22,425 bases of DNA from Allocoprobacillus merdigallinarum (GTDB lineage: Bacteria > Bacillota_I > Bacilli_A > Erysipelotrichales > Coprobacillaceae), in the NCBI GenBank assembly GCA_019117525.1, contig DWZO01000042.1, forward strand, positions 1-22,425, in the 5' to 3' direction. Made by a program: the position numbers and the translations under genes. Of this stretch, positions 1 to 5,633 are shown in pieces. Numbering within the stretch: the stretch's first letter is position 1; every line of letters begins with the position of its first letter. Under the pieces are notes generated by a model. The model saw nothing but the letters and a program-made list of their open reading frames with translations. It made no database searches and was not told the DNA's origin.

Positions 1-48
<48 letters not shown>

Positions 49-53
49 ATAAA

Positions 54-129
54 TGGTGGAGGTTAACGGGCTCGAACCGCTGACCCTCTGCTTGTAAGGC
101 AGATGCTCTCCCAACTGAGCTAAACCTCC
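54..129 (-). tRNA. tRNA-Val (TAC)
   Basis: A complete 76-nt cloverleaf can be read. The acceptor arms GGAGGTT and AACCTCC pair, the discriminator is A and the CCA end is encoded at 54-56. The anticodon loop CTTACAA gives anticodon TAC (valine), and the T loop is GGTTCGAGCC. It is the first tRNA of at least two in this transcript and follows a near-consensus promoter about 20 nt upstream. Confidence 0.96.
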
Positions 130-147
130 AATTTCTAGTGCCCTCTT

Positions 148-176
148 ATAATAGCATACGACTATGAACACGTCAA
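148..176 (-). promoter_or_regulatory. Sigma-A-type promoter of the tRNA-Val/tRNA-Thr transcript
   Basis: On the minus strand the -35 box TTGACG (171-176) and the -10 box TATTAT (148-153) are separated by exactly 17 nt, and the -10 ends 18 nt before the 5' end of tRNA-Val. Near-consensus boxes with ideal spacing suit a strong stable-RNA promoter. Confidence 0.8.
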
Positions 177-191
177 GAAAAAAATGAAAAT

Positions 192-228
192 AAAAAAGAA
201 ACAGAAATCATGTCTCATTTTTCTGTTT
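192..228 (-). terminator. Rho-independent terminator of the pucR-like gene
   Basis: On the minus strand an AAACAGAAA/TTTCTGTTT stem (arms at 220-228 and 199-207) with a 12-nt loop is followed closely by a run of six T (192-197). It begins just past the stop codon of the PucR-like gene and separates that gene from the tRNA promoter. Confidence 0.8.
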
Positions 229-232
229 TCTT

Positions 233-1390
233 CTATTTCATCATTTTAGCAATATAAAAGGCTATCATATAAGGAAATTTTTCTTCAAAAGTTGCAAGTT
301 CACAATTTAAAAGTGTTTTTATTTTTTCAATACGATAATGAACAGTATTACGATGCGTATATGTTGATCTCGCAATTTTTTGTGGACTTCCATCATATTT
401 CAAATAATAATATAATGTTTTTTCTAATTCACTATTATGTTTTTGATCATATTGAATCAATGTATCTAATAAATGATGATACATATCAGATAATATTTTT
501 TGATCCTGTATAGAAAATAAAATCTGATAAATACCCATATCATCAAAACAAATAATATTTTTTTGAAACATTCTGGCAAATGTTACTGCTGATAAAGCGC
601 GTTGATAACTTAAATTCAATTCTCTGATATCTTTTAAATGTGTACCCATTCCAATATGCAAAGCAGATACTCTCATTCTATTTTTAGCACGAAGATACAT
701 GGACTCCACTAATTGATAAAAGACCTTTTGAGATAAATTATTCACAATCAGCACATAATATCCATCATACCAAAAAAAGCTATAGGGACACTCTATTTTT
801 TCAAAGTAAAGCTGTAATTGTAAAGATAATCTTCTTCTTTCAATTTCACTATACTGACTGGCGTCCTCAATATCTATCAACAAAACCTGAAAATCTCCAT
901 CCACATCAAAACTACGCATCAGTTCATTCCTATTTTCTTCAATAGTGCGTGGATCACTAAAAATATTTTGAAAATACTGTGTAACCAAATAATCCTCTTT
1001 TTGCGAAAACAAACAACGCATACAAAAATCTTTAATCAGGTCAACCATATGAATATGCCATGGTGAAATTAACAGTGGAAAATCATTGTTTTCACAATAA
1101 TCAAGAACATCTTGAGGAACATCAAAAATATACTTTCCAGTATTAATAATAAGCCCGACACTATGATACTTAACCAAATATTCTACAAGGTTTAAAAGTG
1201 CTCCTTCTTTTTGAAATCCTAAACCACTTGTCACAATCAATTCTTTTCCCCACAATTGTTGAATTGTCGTTGTATCTTCAATAAGGTGAACCCAGCTCAT
1301 AGCATTGGCACACCCTTTTTGTCCACATAATAGTGTAAGCTGATATAATTCTTTGGTTTCATTCAATGCATCTTCTATTGTAAATCCCAT
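233..1390 (-). CDS. PucR-family transcriptional regulator
   Basis: The protein has about 385 aa and the PucR/CdaR layout. The N-terminal PucR sensor-like domain covers about residues 1-125 (TIEDALN, then the WGKELIVTSGLGF segment and a LIINTG strand). A central degenerate GGDEF-like region follows. The C-terminal helix-turn-helix (about 335-370) includes SPQKIARSTYTHRNTVHYRI, the hallmark of the HTH_30 (PucR C-terminal) domain. Family members sense small molecules and activate catabolic genes such as purine use. The target here cannot be read from the neighbours, which are tRNAs and an unrelated small ORF. Two ATGs stand in tandem. The second is preferred because AGGTGAG sits at a better distance; the first would start at 1393. 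The gene is monocistronic, with its own terminator and a palindromic promoter region. Confidence 0.88.
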   Translation of the reverse strand: MGFTIEDALNETKELYQLTLLCGQKGCANAMSWVHLIEDTTTIQQLWGKELIVTSGLGFQKEGALLNLVEYLVKYHSVGLIINTGKYIFDVPQDVLDYCENNDFPLLISPWHIHMVDLIKDFCMRCLFSQKEDYLVTQYFQNIFSDPRTIEENRNELMRSFDVDGDFQVLLIDIEDASQYSEIERRRLSLQLQLYFEKIECPYSFFWYDGYYVLIVNNLSQKVFYQLVESMYLRAKNRMRVSALHIGMGTHLKDIRELNLSYQRALSAVTFARMFQKNIICFDDMGIYQILFSIQDQKILSDMYHHLLDTLIQYDQKHNSELEKTLYYYLKYDGSPQKIARSTYTHRNTVHYRIEKIKTLLNCELATFEEKFPYMIAFYIAKMMK

Positions 1391-1410
1391 CATCTCACCT
1401 ACTTTCTTTT

Positions 1411-1443
1411 ATTATACTCTTCTTTTGTGCAATATGCACAAAA
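1411..1443 (-). promoter_or_regulatory. pucR-like promoter with 21-bp palindromic operator candidate
   Basis: The minus-strand -10 is TATAAT (1411-1416). A perfect inverted repeat with arms TTTTGTGCA and TGCACAAAA (9 bp each, 3-nt centre, 1423-1443) covers the place where the -35 should be. No good -35 box exists otherwise, which suits a promoter needing an activator or subject to autoregulation. That the PucR-like protein binds here is inference from position. Confidence 0.55.
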
Positions 1444-1543
1444 ATCAATCATCATATTTAGATTTTCAGACCCTTTTCTTTTACATAAAAAATCATATAA
1501 TAAAAGTGTAAAAAATGATCTATTATCAAAGGAGGGTCTTTTC

Positions 1544-1681
1544 ATGAATGTTTCTTATAATTATTTCTTATTAGCTCACAATTATGAAATTTGTCCTTCT
1601 TGGATAAAATGTGAGCATTACTTCAACTGTGCTAGTTTTTCAAAATTATTCCCTTTTTCAAAATTTCATCTATTTAACTAG
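1544..1681 (+). CDS. Possible small Cys-rich protein, 45 aa
   Basis: I do not recognise this gene. The ORF begins at an ATG with a strong SD (AAAGGAGGG, 8 nt from the start). A TATAAT box lies at 1496-1501, though without a clear -35. The stop falls directly before a strong terminator hairpin, so the signals of a complete transcription unit are present. The peptide has three cysteines at 17, 23 and 29 in a regular C-x5-C-x5-C pattern (ICPSWIKCEHYFNC), a hydrophobic/aromatic N-terminus and an aromatic tail (FSKLFPFSKFHLF). A longer frame open from 1427 lacks an SD at its start and runs into the pucR promoter, so the short form is preferred. It could be a metal-binding or disulfide micro-protein, a small secreted peptide, or a chance ORF. 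Confidence 0.45.
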   Translation: MNVSYNYFLLAHNYEICPSWIKCEHYFNCASFSKLFPFSKFHLFN

Positions 1682-1719
1682 CCAAAAAAAAGCAACGTGA
1701 GATAACGTTGCTTTTTTTA
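1682..1719. terminator. Bidirectional rho-independent terminator
   Basis: Arms AGCAACGT (1691-1698) and ACGTTGCT (1705-1712) form a stem with a 6-nt loop, flanked by A8 on the left and T7 on the right. It can therefore end transcription from both sides: the + strand small ORF and the minus-strand PadR/DUF3784 operon, whose last stop codon lies in the T tract. Confidence 0.88.
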
Positions 1720-2406
1720 TGAACTTAATTGATTATAAATATTTTGAGTCTGTTTTTCATTTTCTCCACTCACAACAAAAATTTCATTTTCTGTATAAAT
1801 AATAACATAGTGTGAGCTATGCGTGTATGCATAAAGATGATAATTCCCAAATTCATCATTATAATATCTACCCGCTTCAACAACTGCATTATTGATACCA
1901 TTTTTCTTACGACCAATATCAAAATCATCACAATATTCTACTTTTAAAATATCATCATAATCAATTTTTGAAGATGATACAAAAGTTCCTGATAGTTGAA
2001 CATAGTCATCATTATATTCTATATCAATATCCCCTATAAACATAACACCCATAATAAAAGCTCCCAAAATAACAGTAATCAATACCCCTATTCCTATAGA
2101 CATTTTCGTTTTCTTTTGATTACGCTCTACACTAGCATACTCACTGCCAATAAAAATAATCGCCATTCCAACAATAAAAGTTCCTATCATTATATATAGT
2201 CCTATATCTTTTAGCATAAACAAAGAAAACAAGCCACAAATCATAACAAGAAAACCTAATCCTACAATACGACATAATTTCTTTTCATTATACTTTGCTT
2301 TTTCTTTTTCACTAGCAGTGTTATAACCAGCAATCAAAAACGATCCTTTTCCCATTAATAATAAGATGGATATTATTAAAAATATGATAGATATCACAAG
2401 TCCCAT
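1717..2406 (-). CDS. DUF3784-type membrane protein with C-terminal PH-like region
   Basis: The 229-aa protein has an N-terminal DUF3784-like half (about 1-100): a first TM helix, then the characteristic KGSFLIAGYNTASEKEKAKY segment and KKLCR, followed by two more helices (about 48-63 and 70-88). A fourth helix spans about 104-124. The C-terminal 100 residues are soluble and beta-rich (IEYNDDYVQLSGTF, YDDILKVEYCDD, YVIIYTENEIFVVS), similar to small bacterial PH-like domains; that assignment is inference. AGGAGG lies 8 nt before the ATG. It is the last gene of the padR operon. DUF3784 has no established function. A PadR-controlled membrane module suggests an envelope-stress or antimicrobial response role, which is unproven. 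Confidence 0.72.
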   Translation of the reverse strand: MGLVISIIFLIISILLLMGKGSFLIAGYNTASEKEKAKYNEKKLCRIVGLGFLVMICGLFSLFMLKDIGLYIMIGTFIVGMAIIFIGSEYASVERNQKKTKMSIGIGVLITVILGAFIMGVMFIGDIDIEYNDDYVQLSGTFVSSSKIDYDDILKVEYCDDFDIGRKKNGINNAVVEAGRYYNDEFGNYHLYAYTHSSHYVIIYTENEIFVVSGENEKQTQNIYNQLSS

Positions 2407-2417
2407 TCTATCGCCTC

Positions 2418-2726
2418 CTAAAAGATACCATGATTATACTTCAATTGAGCATAAAGCATGATTCCAACACCCGCTATTATGCCAATAACCATGAATATTT
2501 CACCCAACACAAATAAACGTAATAAACGAGCTAAAAGATTCATCAAACAACCCAAACCACACATCAACATACCTACTCCCATTGTCTTTGAATATGACAT
2601 CAGATTCTCTTGTTTTATTTTTCTTTTATGATAACTATGAACCAACGAAACATTACCTTTAAAGTGTGCATATGCAAAAACAAAGCATGTGATTGACATT
2701 AACAGATAACTTATATTCTCCATCAT
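2418..2726 (-). CDS. Small DUF3784-like membrane protein
   Basis: The 102-aa protein has three predicted TM segments (about 4-20, 48-66 and 72-92). Between the first two is a basic stretch with KGNVSLVHSYHKRKIKQENL, which resembles the GKGSxLIAGYN region of DUF3784 proteins, so this looks like a shorter paralogue of the downstream neighbour. Its ATG overlaps the TGA of the upstream HAAS/DUF3887 gene (ATGA), implying translational coupling, as no good SD precedes it. Only 11 nt separate it from the next gene. Function unknown; membership of the padR operon is clear. Confidence 0.7.
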   Translation of the reverse strand: MMENISYLLMSITCFVFAYAHFKGNVSLVHSYHKRKIKQENLMSYSKTMGVGMLMCGLGCLMNLLARLLRLFVLGEIFMVIGIIAGVGIMLYAQLKYNHGIF

Positions 2727-3364
2727 TTCATATATAACCCCATTAATTCATAATTTTCATTAAAAGTTATTGTGTATGTTACACTACGCTGTTCATATAA
2801 TGCAACAACTTCTCCCACAACACAAATATCATTGTTTTGTTTAATTTCTGTATATCTCTGACTTGTTATACGTTGATAATCTCCCAAATCTCCTAACGAT
2901 AAAATTGATTCCTTGAGAAGACTTTCTGACATGGATTCTTTCATTTTTTCATCACAATTTTCAAGTATGGCTTGTATGTCAAGATGTGATACATCTAAAA
3001 TTGTTTCTTCCATATGCTGTTCAACTGTTTTTTGATCAAATAATCCAGATGTTCCTAATGTCTGATACTCAGGAATAAGAGAACGTACCAATAAATAGAC
3101 ACCTAAAATCAATACAGCGACAACACCCATAATAATGCCAATTATTTTTTTATAAGAACGACGTGTTTTCACACCCATGTTTTCATTAAATTCATGAGCC
3201 AATTCTTTTGGTGTCCCCATTCTTTGAATGATTTCTTCAAATGATTCACCATTTTTTAATGCCATTTCAATGTCATTTTCTAAATCCAATTTAATTTTTT
3301 TCTTTTGTTGTTGAGAACAATTTAATAATCTGATAACTTTTTTTATATATTTTTCTTTATTCAT
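2723..3364 (-). CDS. HAAS-domain / DUF3887 membrane protein, PadR partner
   Basis: The protein has 213 aa from the second ATG. The N-terminus (about 1-70) is a HAAS/DUF1700-type helical domain (YIKKVIRLL, then LENDIEMALKNGESFEEIIQ and MGTPKELAHEFNEN). One TM helix follows (about 75-95, IIGIIMGVVAVLILGVYLLV). The extracytoplasmic C-terminus fits DUF3887, with the KTVEQHMEETILDVSHLD helix and a strand-rich end. HAAS proteins are typically encoded beside PadR regulators and are thought to act as membrane signalling partners, as here. The second ATG (3364) has GAGGAG at 7 nt, whereas the first (3370) would be only 1 nt from it, so 3364 is preferred. It overlaps padR by 8 nt. Confidence 0.8.
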   Translation of the reverse strand: MNKEKYIKKVIRLLNCSQQQKKKIKLDLENDIEMALKNGESFEEIIQRMGTPKELAHEFNENMGVKTRRSYKKIIGIIMGVVAVLILGVYLLVRSLIPEYQTLGTSGLFDQKTVEQHMEETILDVSHLDIQAILENCDEKMKESMSESLLKESILSLGDLGDYQRITSQRYTEIKQNNDICVVGEVVALYEQRSVTYTITFNENYELMGLYMK

Positions 3365-3704
3365 ATTCATTCTCCTCTAATATCTCATTAACAACCATTG
3401 AAAAATTCTTCCATAATTGTTTCAATGCTTTGAGCTGTTCTTTCCCTTTATCTGTCAAGCAATAATATTTACGTGATAATTCTTTGTTTTGTGGTGGCGT
3501 CCATTGACTCTCAACCAATTCATCATCCTCTAAACGATATAAAATAGGATAGAGTGTTCCTTCTTTCATTTCAAACATACCATGACTTTTTTCTTTCATA
3601 CACATAATCATCTGATAGCCATACATCCTTTCTTGTGAAAGAAGCTGTAAAACCAAAATTTCTAAAATTCCTTTTTTTAATTGTCTTTCATATCTTTCAT
3701 TCAT
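3357..3704 (-). CDS. PadR-family transcriptional regulator
   Basis: The 115-aa protein has the usual size of a small PadR-s2 regulator. The winged helix is clear: LKKGILEILVLQLLSQERMY leading to GYQM, then KEGTLYPILYRLEDDELV for the recognition helix and wing, followed by KYYCLTDKGKEQL and a dimerisation helix. PadR proteins usually repress their own operon and respond to phenolics, antibiotics or cell-wall stress. This gene leads the four-gene operon and overlaps the HAAS gene by 8 nt. A perfect palindrome lies between its promoter and its start codon, as expected for autorepression. The SD before the ATG is weak. Confidence 0.9.
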   Translation of the reverse strand: MNERYERQLKKGILEILVLQLLSQERMYGYQMIMCMKEKSHGMFEMKEGTLYPILYRLEDDELVESQWTPPQNKELSRKYYCLTDKGKEQLKALKQLWKNFSMVVNEILEENEYE

Positions 3705-3720
3705 TCAATCAGCTCTTTTC

Positions 3721-3739
3721 TATTTAGTATTACTAAATA
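3721..3739. promoter_or_regulatory. Candidate PadR operator (19-bp perfect palindrome)
   Basis: Arms TATTTAGTA (3721-3729) and TACTAAATA (3731-3739) flank a single T. The element lies immediately downstream of the padR -10 box, over the expected transcription start, and 17 bp before the padR ATG. The position suits repression by the PadR protein, but binding is inferred. Confidence 0.6.
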
Positions 3740-3740
3740 T

Positions 3741-3769
3741 ATTTTAATACATAATTAACTATCATACAA
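3741..3769 (-). promoter_or_regulatory. padR operon promoter
   Basis: The minus-strand -35 TTGTAT (3764-3769) and -10 TAAAAT (3741-3746) are 17 nt apart. The promoter overlaps a divergent + strand promoter, so the two may compete for RNA polymerase. Confidence 0.55.
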
Positions 3770-3783
3770 TATAAAGTTAATAT
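3755..3783 (+). promoter_or_regulatory. Promoter of the low-complexity membrane protein gene
   Basis: On the + strand -35 TTAACT (3755-3760) and -10 TAATAT (3778-3783) are 17 nt apart, 42 nt before the chosen ATG. It overlaps the divergent padR promoter by 15 bp. Confidence 0.5.
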
Positions 3784-3825
3784 AAAAGTCATAGAAAATG
3801 TTCATACTATACACAGGTGATAAAA

Positions 3826-4464
3826 ATGGTAAAAAAATTTACATTTGATGATGAAGATGAGGACTTTGCATACGATAATGATTTAAAAGAACAAAACAAT
3901 GATTATCATGATGATCTTAATAGTGATCTTCATAATGATTTTGATGAACATCTTCATGACACTTCTCATGAAGATCCAAAAGAAACTGAATATATCAACT
4001 CTCATTCAACACAAAATAAACCTGTTTCTAAAAAACAAAAACCAAGAACCAAAGTTAAGAAAAAAACGAAAAAGAAAACTAAACATCATACAAAAGTCAT
4101 TAAAGAAAAAAAGAAACATTCGTTTCTTTCAAAATTCTTTTTATTTCTATTTATTATCGTTATTATAATAGCATTATGTCTTGCTGGTTATGTTGGCTAT
4201 CAATATTATATGAAACAACAAAATGAAATCGAACAATTAGAACAACAGATTCAAGAACAATCTTCACAAAATCAACAACCTTCACAAGACCAACAATCTC
4301 AACAAGATATTCAAAATCAAGATCAGGAAGAGAATTCTCAAGAAGACAATCAGGTTCCAGAAGATACCACACCATCTCAAGATCCTGTACAAGAAGAAAC
4401 TGATGACACCACTCAAGATATACCTAATGAAGATCATTCATCAACACAAAAAACAGCACCATAA
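3826..4464 (+). CDS. Low-complexity single-pass membrane protein (hypothetical)
   Basis: I do not recognise this gene. The 212-aa product has four compositional zones: an acidic, His/Asn-rich N-terminus (about 1-60); a Lys-rich basic stretch (about 65-98); one TM helix (about 101-126, FLFLFIIVIIIALCLAGYVG); and a Gln/Glu/Asp/Ser-rich tail with no hydrophobic core, starting with a short coiled-coil-like segment (NEIEQLEQQIQEQ). The basic stretch before the helix predicts a cytoplasmic N-terminus and an exposed tail. An upstream GTG at 3817 is possible, but AGGTGA overlaps it and is well placed (5 nt) for the ATG at 3826. Spontaneous frame drift would be obvious in such repetitive codons, yet the frame stays open. 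It may be a cell-wall-spanning or division-associated protein; this is unproven. Confidence 0.7.
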   Translation: MVKKFTFDDEDEDFAYDNDLKEQNNDYHDDLNSDLHNDFDEHLHDTSHEDPKETEYINSHSTQNKPVSKKQKPRTKVKKKTKKKTKHHTKVIKEKKKHSFLSKFFLFLFIIVIIIALCLAGYVGYQYYMKQQNEIEQLEQQIQEQSSQNQQPSQDQQSQQDIQNQDQEENSQEDNQVPEDTTPSQDPVQEETDDTTQDIPNEDHSSTQKTAP

Positions 4465-4495
4465 AAACCAGTTATCCAAGGATAGCTGGTTTTTA
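4463..4495. terminator. Bidirectional terminator between convergent genes
   Basis: AAAACCAG with TATCC pairs with GGATA and CTGGTTTT, with one T-G wobble and a very small loop. A-rich sequence lies on the left and T5 on the right, and the hairpin overlaps the stop codons of both convergent genes. Confidence 0.8.
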
Positions 4496-5575
4496 TGATT
4501 GACTTTGAATATTTATAATCAGATACTCTGATTGAGAGCCTGTACGCAACGGATATCCCCATCCTGCAATACCTGAAGATACAACAACTTGCATGTGTGA
4601 TAATTGACGATAGCCATAATTCATTTCACCAAATCCAAGCCATTCACTCAAGATGCCAACAGGAAACATTTGTCCACCATGTGTATGACCTGAAACTTGT
4701 AAATCAATTTGTAATTGATTGTTTGTATCTAGTTCCACAGGCTGATGATCCATCAACAACAAAAAATCATCCGAGGAAACATTCTGTAATAAGTCTGAAG
4801 TTGAAACACGCTGATGACTACGATCATCTCGTCCAATCAATGTGATTTCATCCTGAATACGGATACTATCATCACATAATATATGGATATTATTTTGTTC
4901 AATTGTCTGTTTTAATATTTCAGGCGTAAAAGCAGGTTGACTTGCATATAATGCCTGATCATGATTTCCATAAACATAATAAATACCGTATTGATTTTGA
5001 ATGGTTGATAAAGCCTGGAAAGTTTGCTGCATTTGCTGCAAAGTTGTTCGTTCATCAACAATATCTCCACCTAATAAGACAAAATCAGGATTTTCTTTTG
5101 AAATGTCATTACAATACTGTATCAATTCATTTTTATTCATAGTATTAGGAAAATGCAAATCACTTATAAATGCAACCTTATAATTTTGTGAAAGCTGTTT
5201 TTGTGTTTCAATCGTATATTGAACAGCATGAACATCTTTCATATTTATATATCCATATCCTAATAATATGCATACACATAACAGCGGAATGAGTCCTAAA
5301 CGATAAATAGAATCAAGTATATGATTACTTTTCTTTTTATGTATCAACCACATAATCATATCAGTTAATAATGAAAAAGCAAATAAATGCAAAACAATAA
5401 CTGCCCAAAAGCTAAAAAAGTTACGTGCAGGATAAACAAAAAGAACAGCTATCAAAAAACAAATGATAGATATAAAAATATTCTTTTGTGGATAAAAAAA
5501 GGAAATGATTCTTTGAAAATAAAAAGCAAAATAAATAACGACAGGAATCAAAAGCAATGAAAGTAAAGCAAACAT
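4493..5575 (-). CDS. Membrane-anchored metallophosphoesterase (YkuE/YaeI-like)
   Basis: The protein has about 360 aa. The first 115 residues hold about four TM helices. The rest is a calcineurin-like phosphoesterase with all metal-binding motifs in order: FISDLH (about 136-141), GGDIVDE (169-175), YGNHDQ (202-207), a DHQP histidine segment and SGHTHGGQMFP near the end. Such proteins have a two-metal centre and act on phosphoesters at the membrane; YkuE of Bacillus is a relative. The substrate here is unknown. A GTG three codons upstream (5584) is only 1 nt from GGAGG, so the ATG at 5575 is preferred. It is the second minus-strand gene after the HEAT-methyltransferase gene, separated by a palindrome. 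Confidence 0.88.
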   Translation of the reverse strand: MFALLSLLLIPVVIYFAFYFQRIISFFYPQKNIFISIICFLIAVLFVYPARNFFSFWAVIVLHLFAFSLLTDMIMWLIHKKKSNHILDSIYRLGLIPLLCVCILLGYGYINMKDVHAVQYTIETQKQLSQNYKVAFISDLHFPNTMNKNELIQYCNDISKENPDFVLLGGDIVDERTTLQQMQQTFQALSTIQNQYGIYYVYGNHDQALYASQPAFTPEILKQTIEQNNIHILCDDSIRIQDEITLIGRDDRSHQRVSTSDLLQNVSSDDFLLLMDHQPVELDTNNQLQIDLQVSGHTHGGQMFPVGILSEWLGFGEMNYGYRQLSHMQVVVSSGIAGWGYPLRTGSQSEYLIINIQSQS

Positions 5576-5604
5576 GAACGACACACCTCCAAACTAGAAA
5601 AATG

Positions 5605-5633
5605 GAAAATAACCTACATTGTAGGTTATTTTA
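5605..5633 (-). terminator. Perfect 13-bp inverted repeat; terminator or operator
   Basis: Arms AAAATAACCTACA (5606-5618) and TGTAGGTTATTTT (5620-5632) flank a single T. The repeat overlaps the stop codon of the upstream methyltransferase gene and lies about 30 bp before the phosphoesterase start. The T tract after it on the minus strand is weak (CCATTTTT), so it may be an attenuating terminator or a protein-binding site (a TACA/TGTA dyad). Confidence 0.5.

Noticed and set aside
292..513. 73-aa + strand ORF opposite the pucR-like gene
   Set aside because: Antisense shadow of a well-supported gene; no SD, and the composition merely mirrors the other strand.
1427..1543. Longer 84-aa form of the small + strand ORF
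   Set aside because: The upstream part starts inside the pucR palindrome with no SD; the internal ATG at 1544 has a strong one.
3899..4168. 89-aa + strand ORF in another frame of the low-complexity gene
   Set aside because: Ile/Met/Lys-rich by-product of repetitive codons; no SD and no coding signal beyond the main frame.
4597..5183. Several + strand ORFs over the metallophosphoesterase gene
   Set aside because: All are antisense to a gene with full catalytic motifs.
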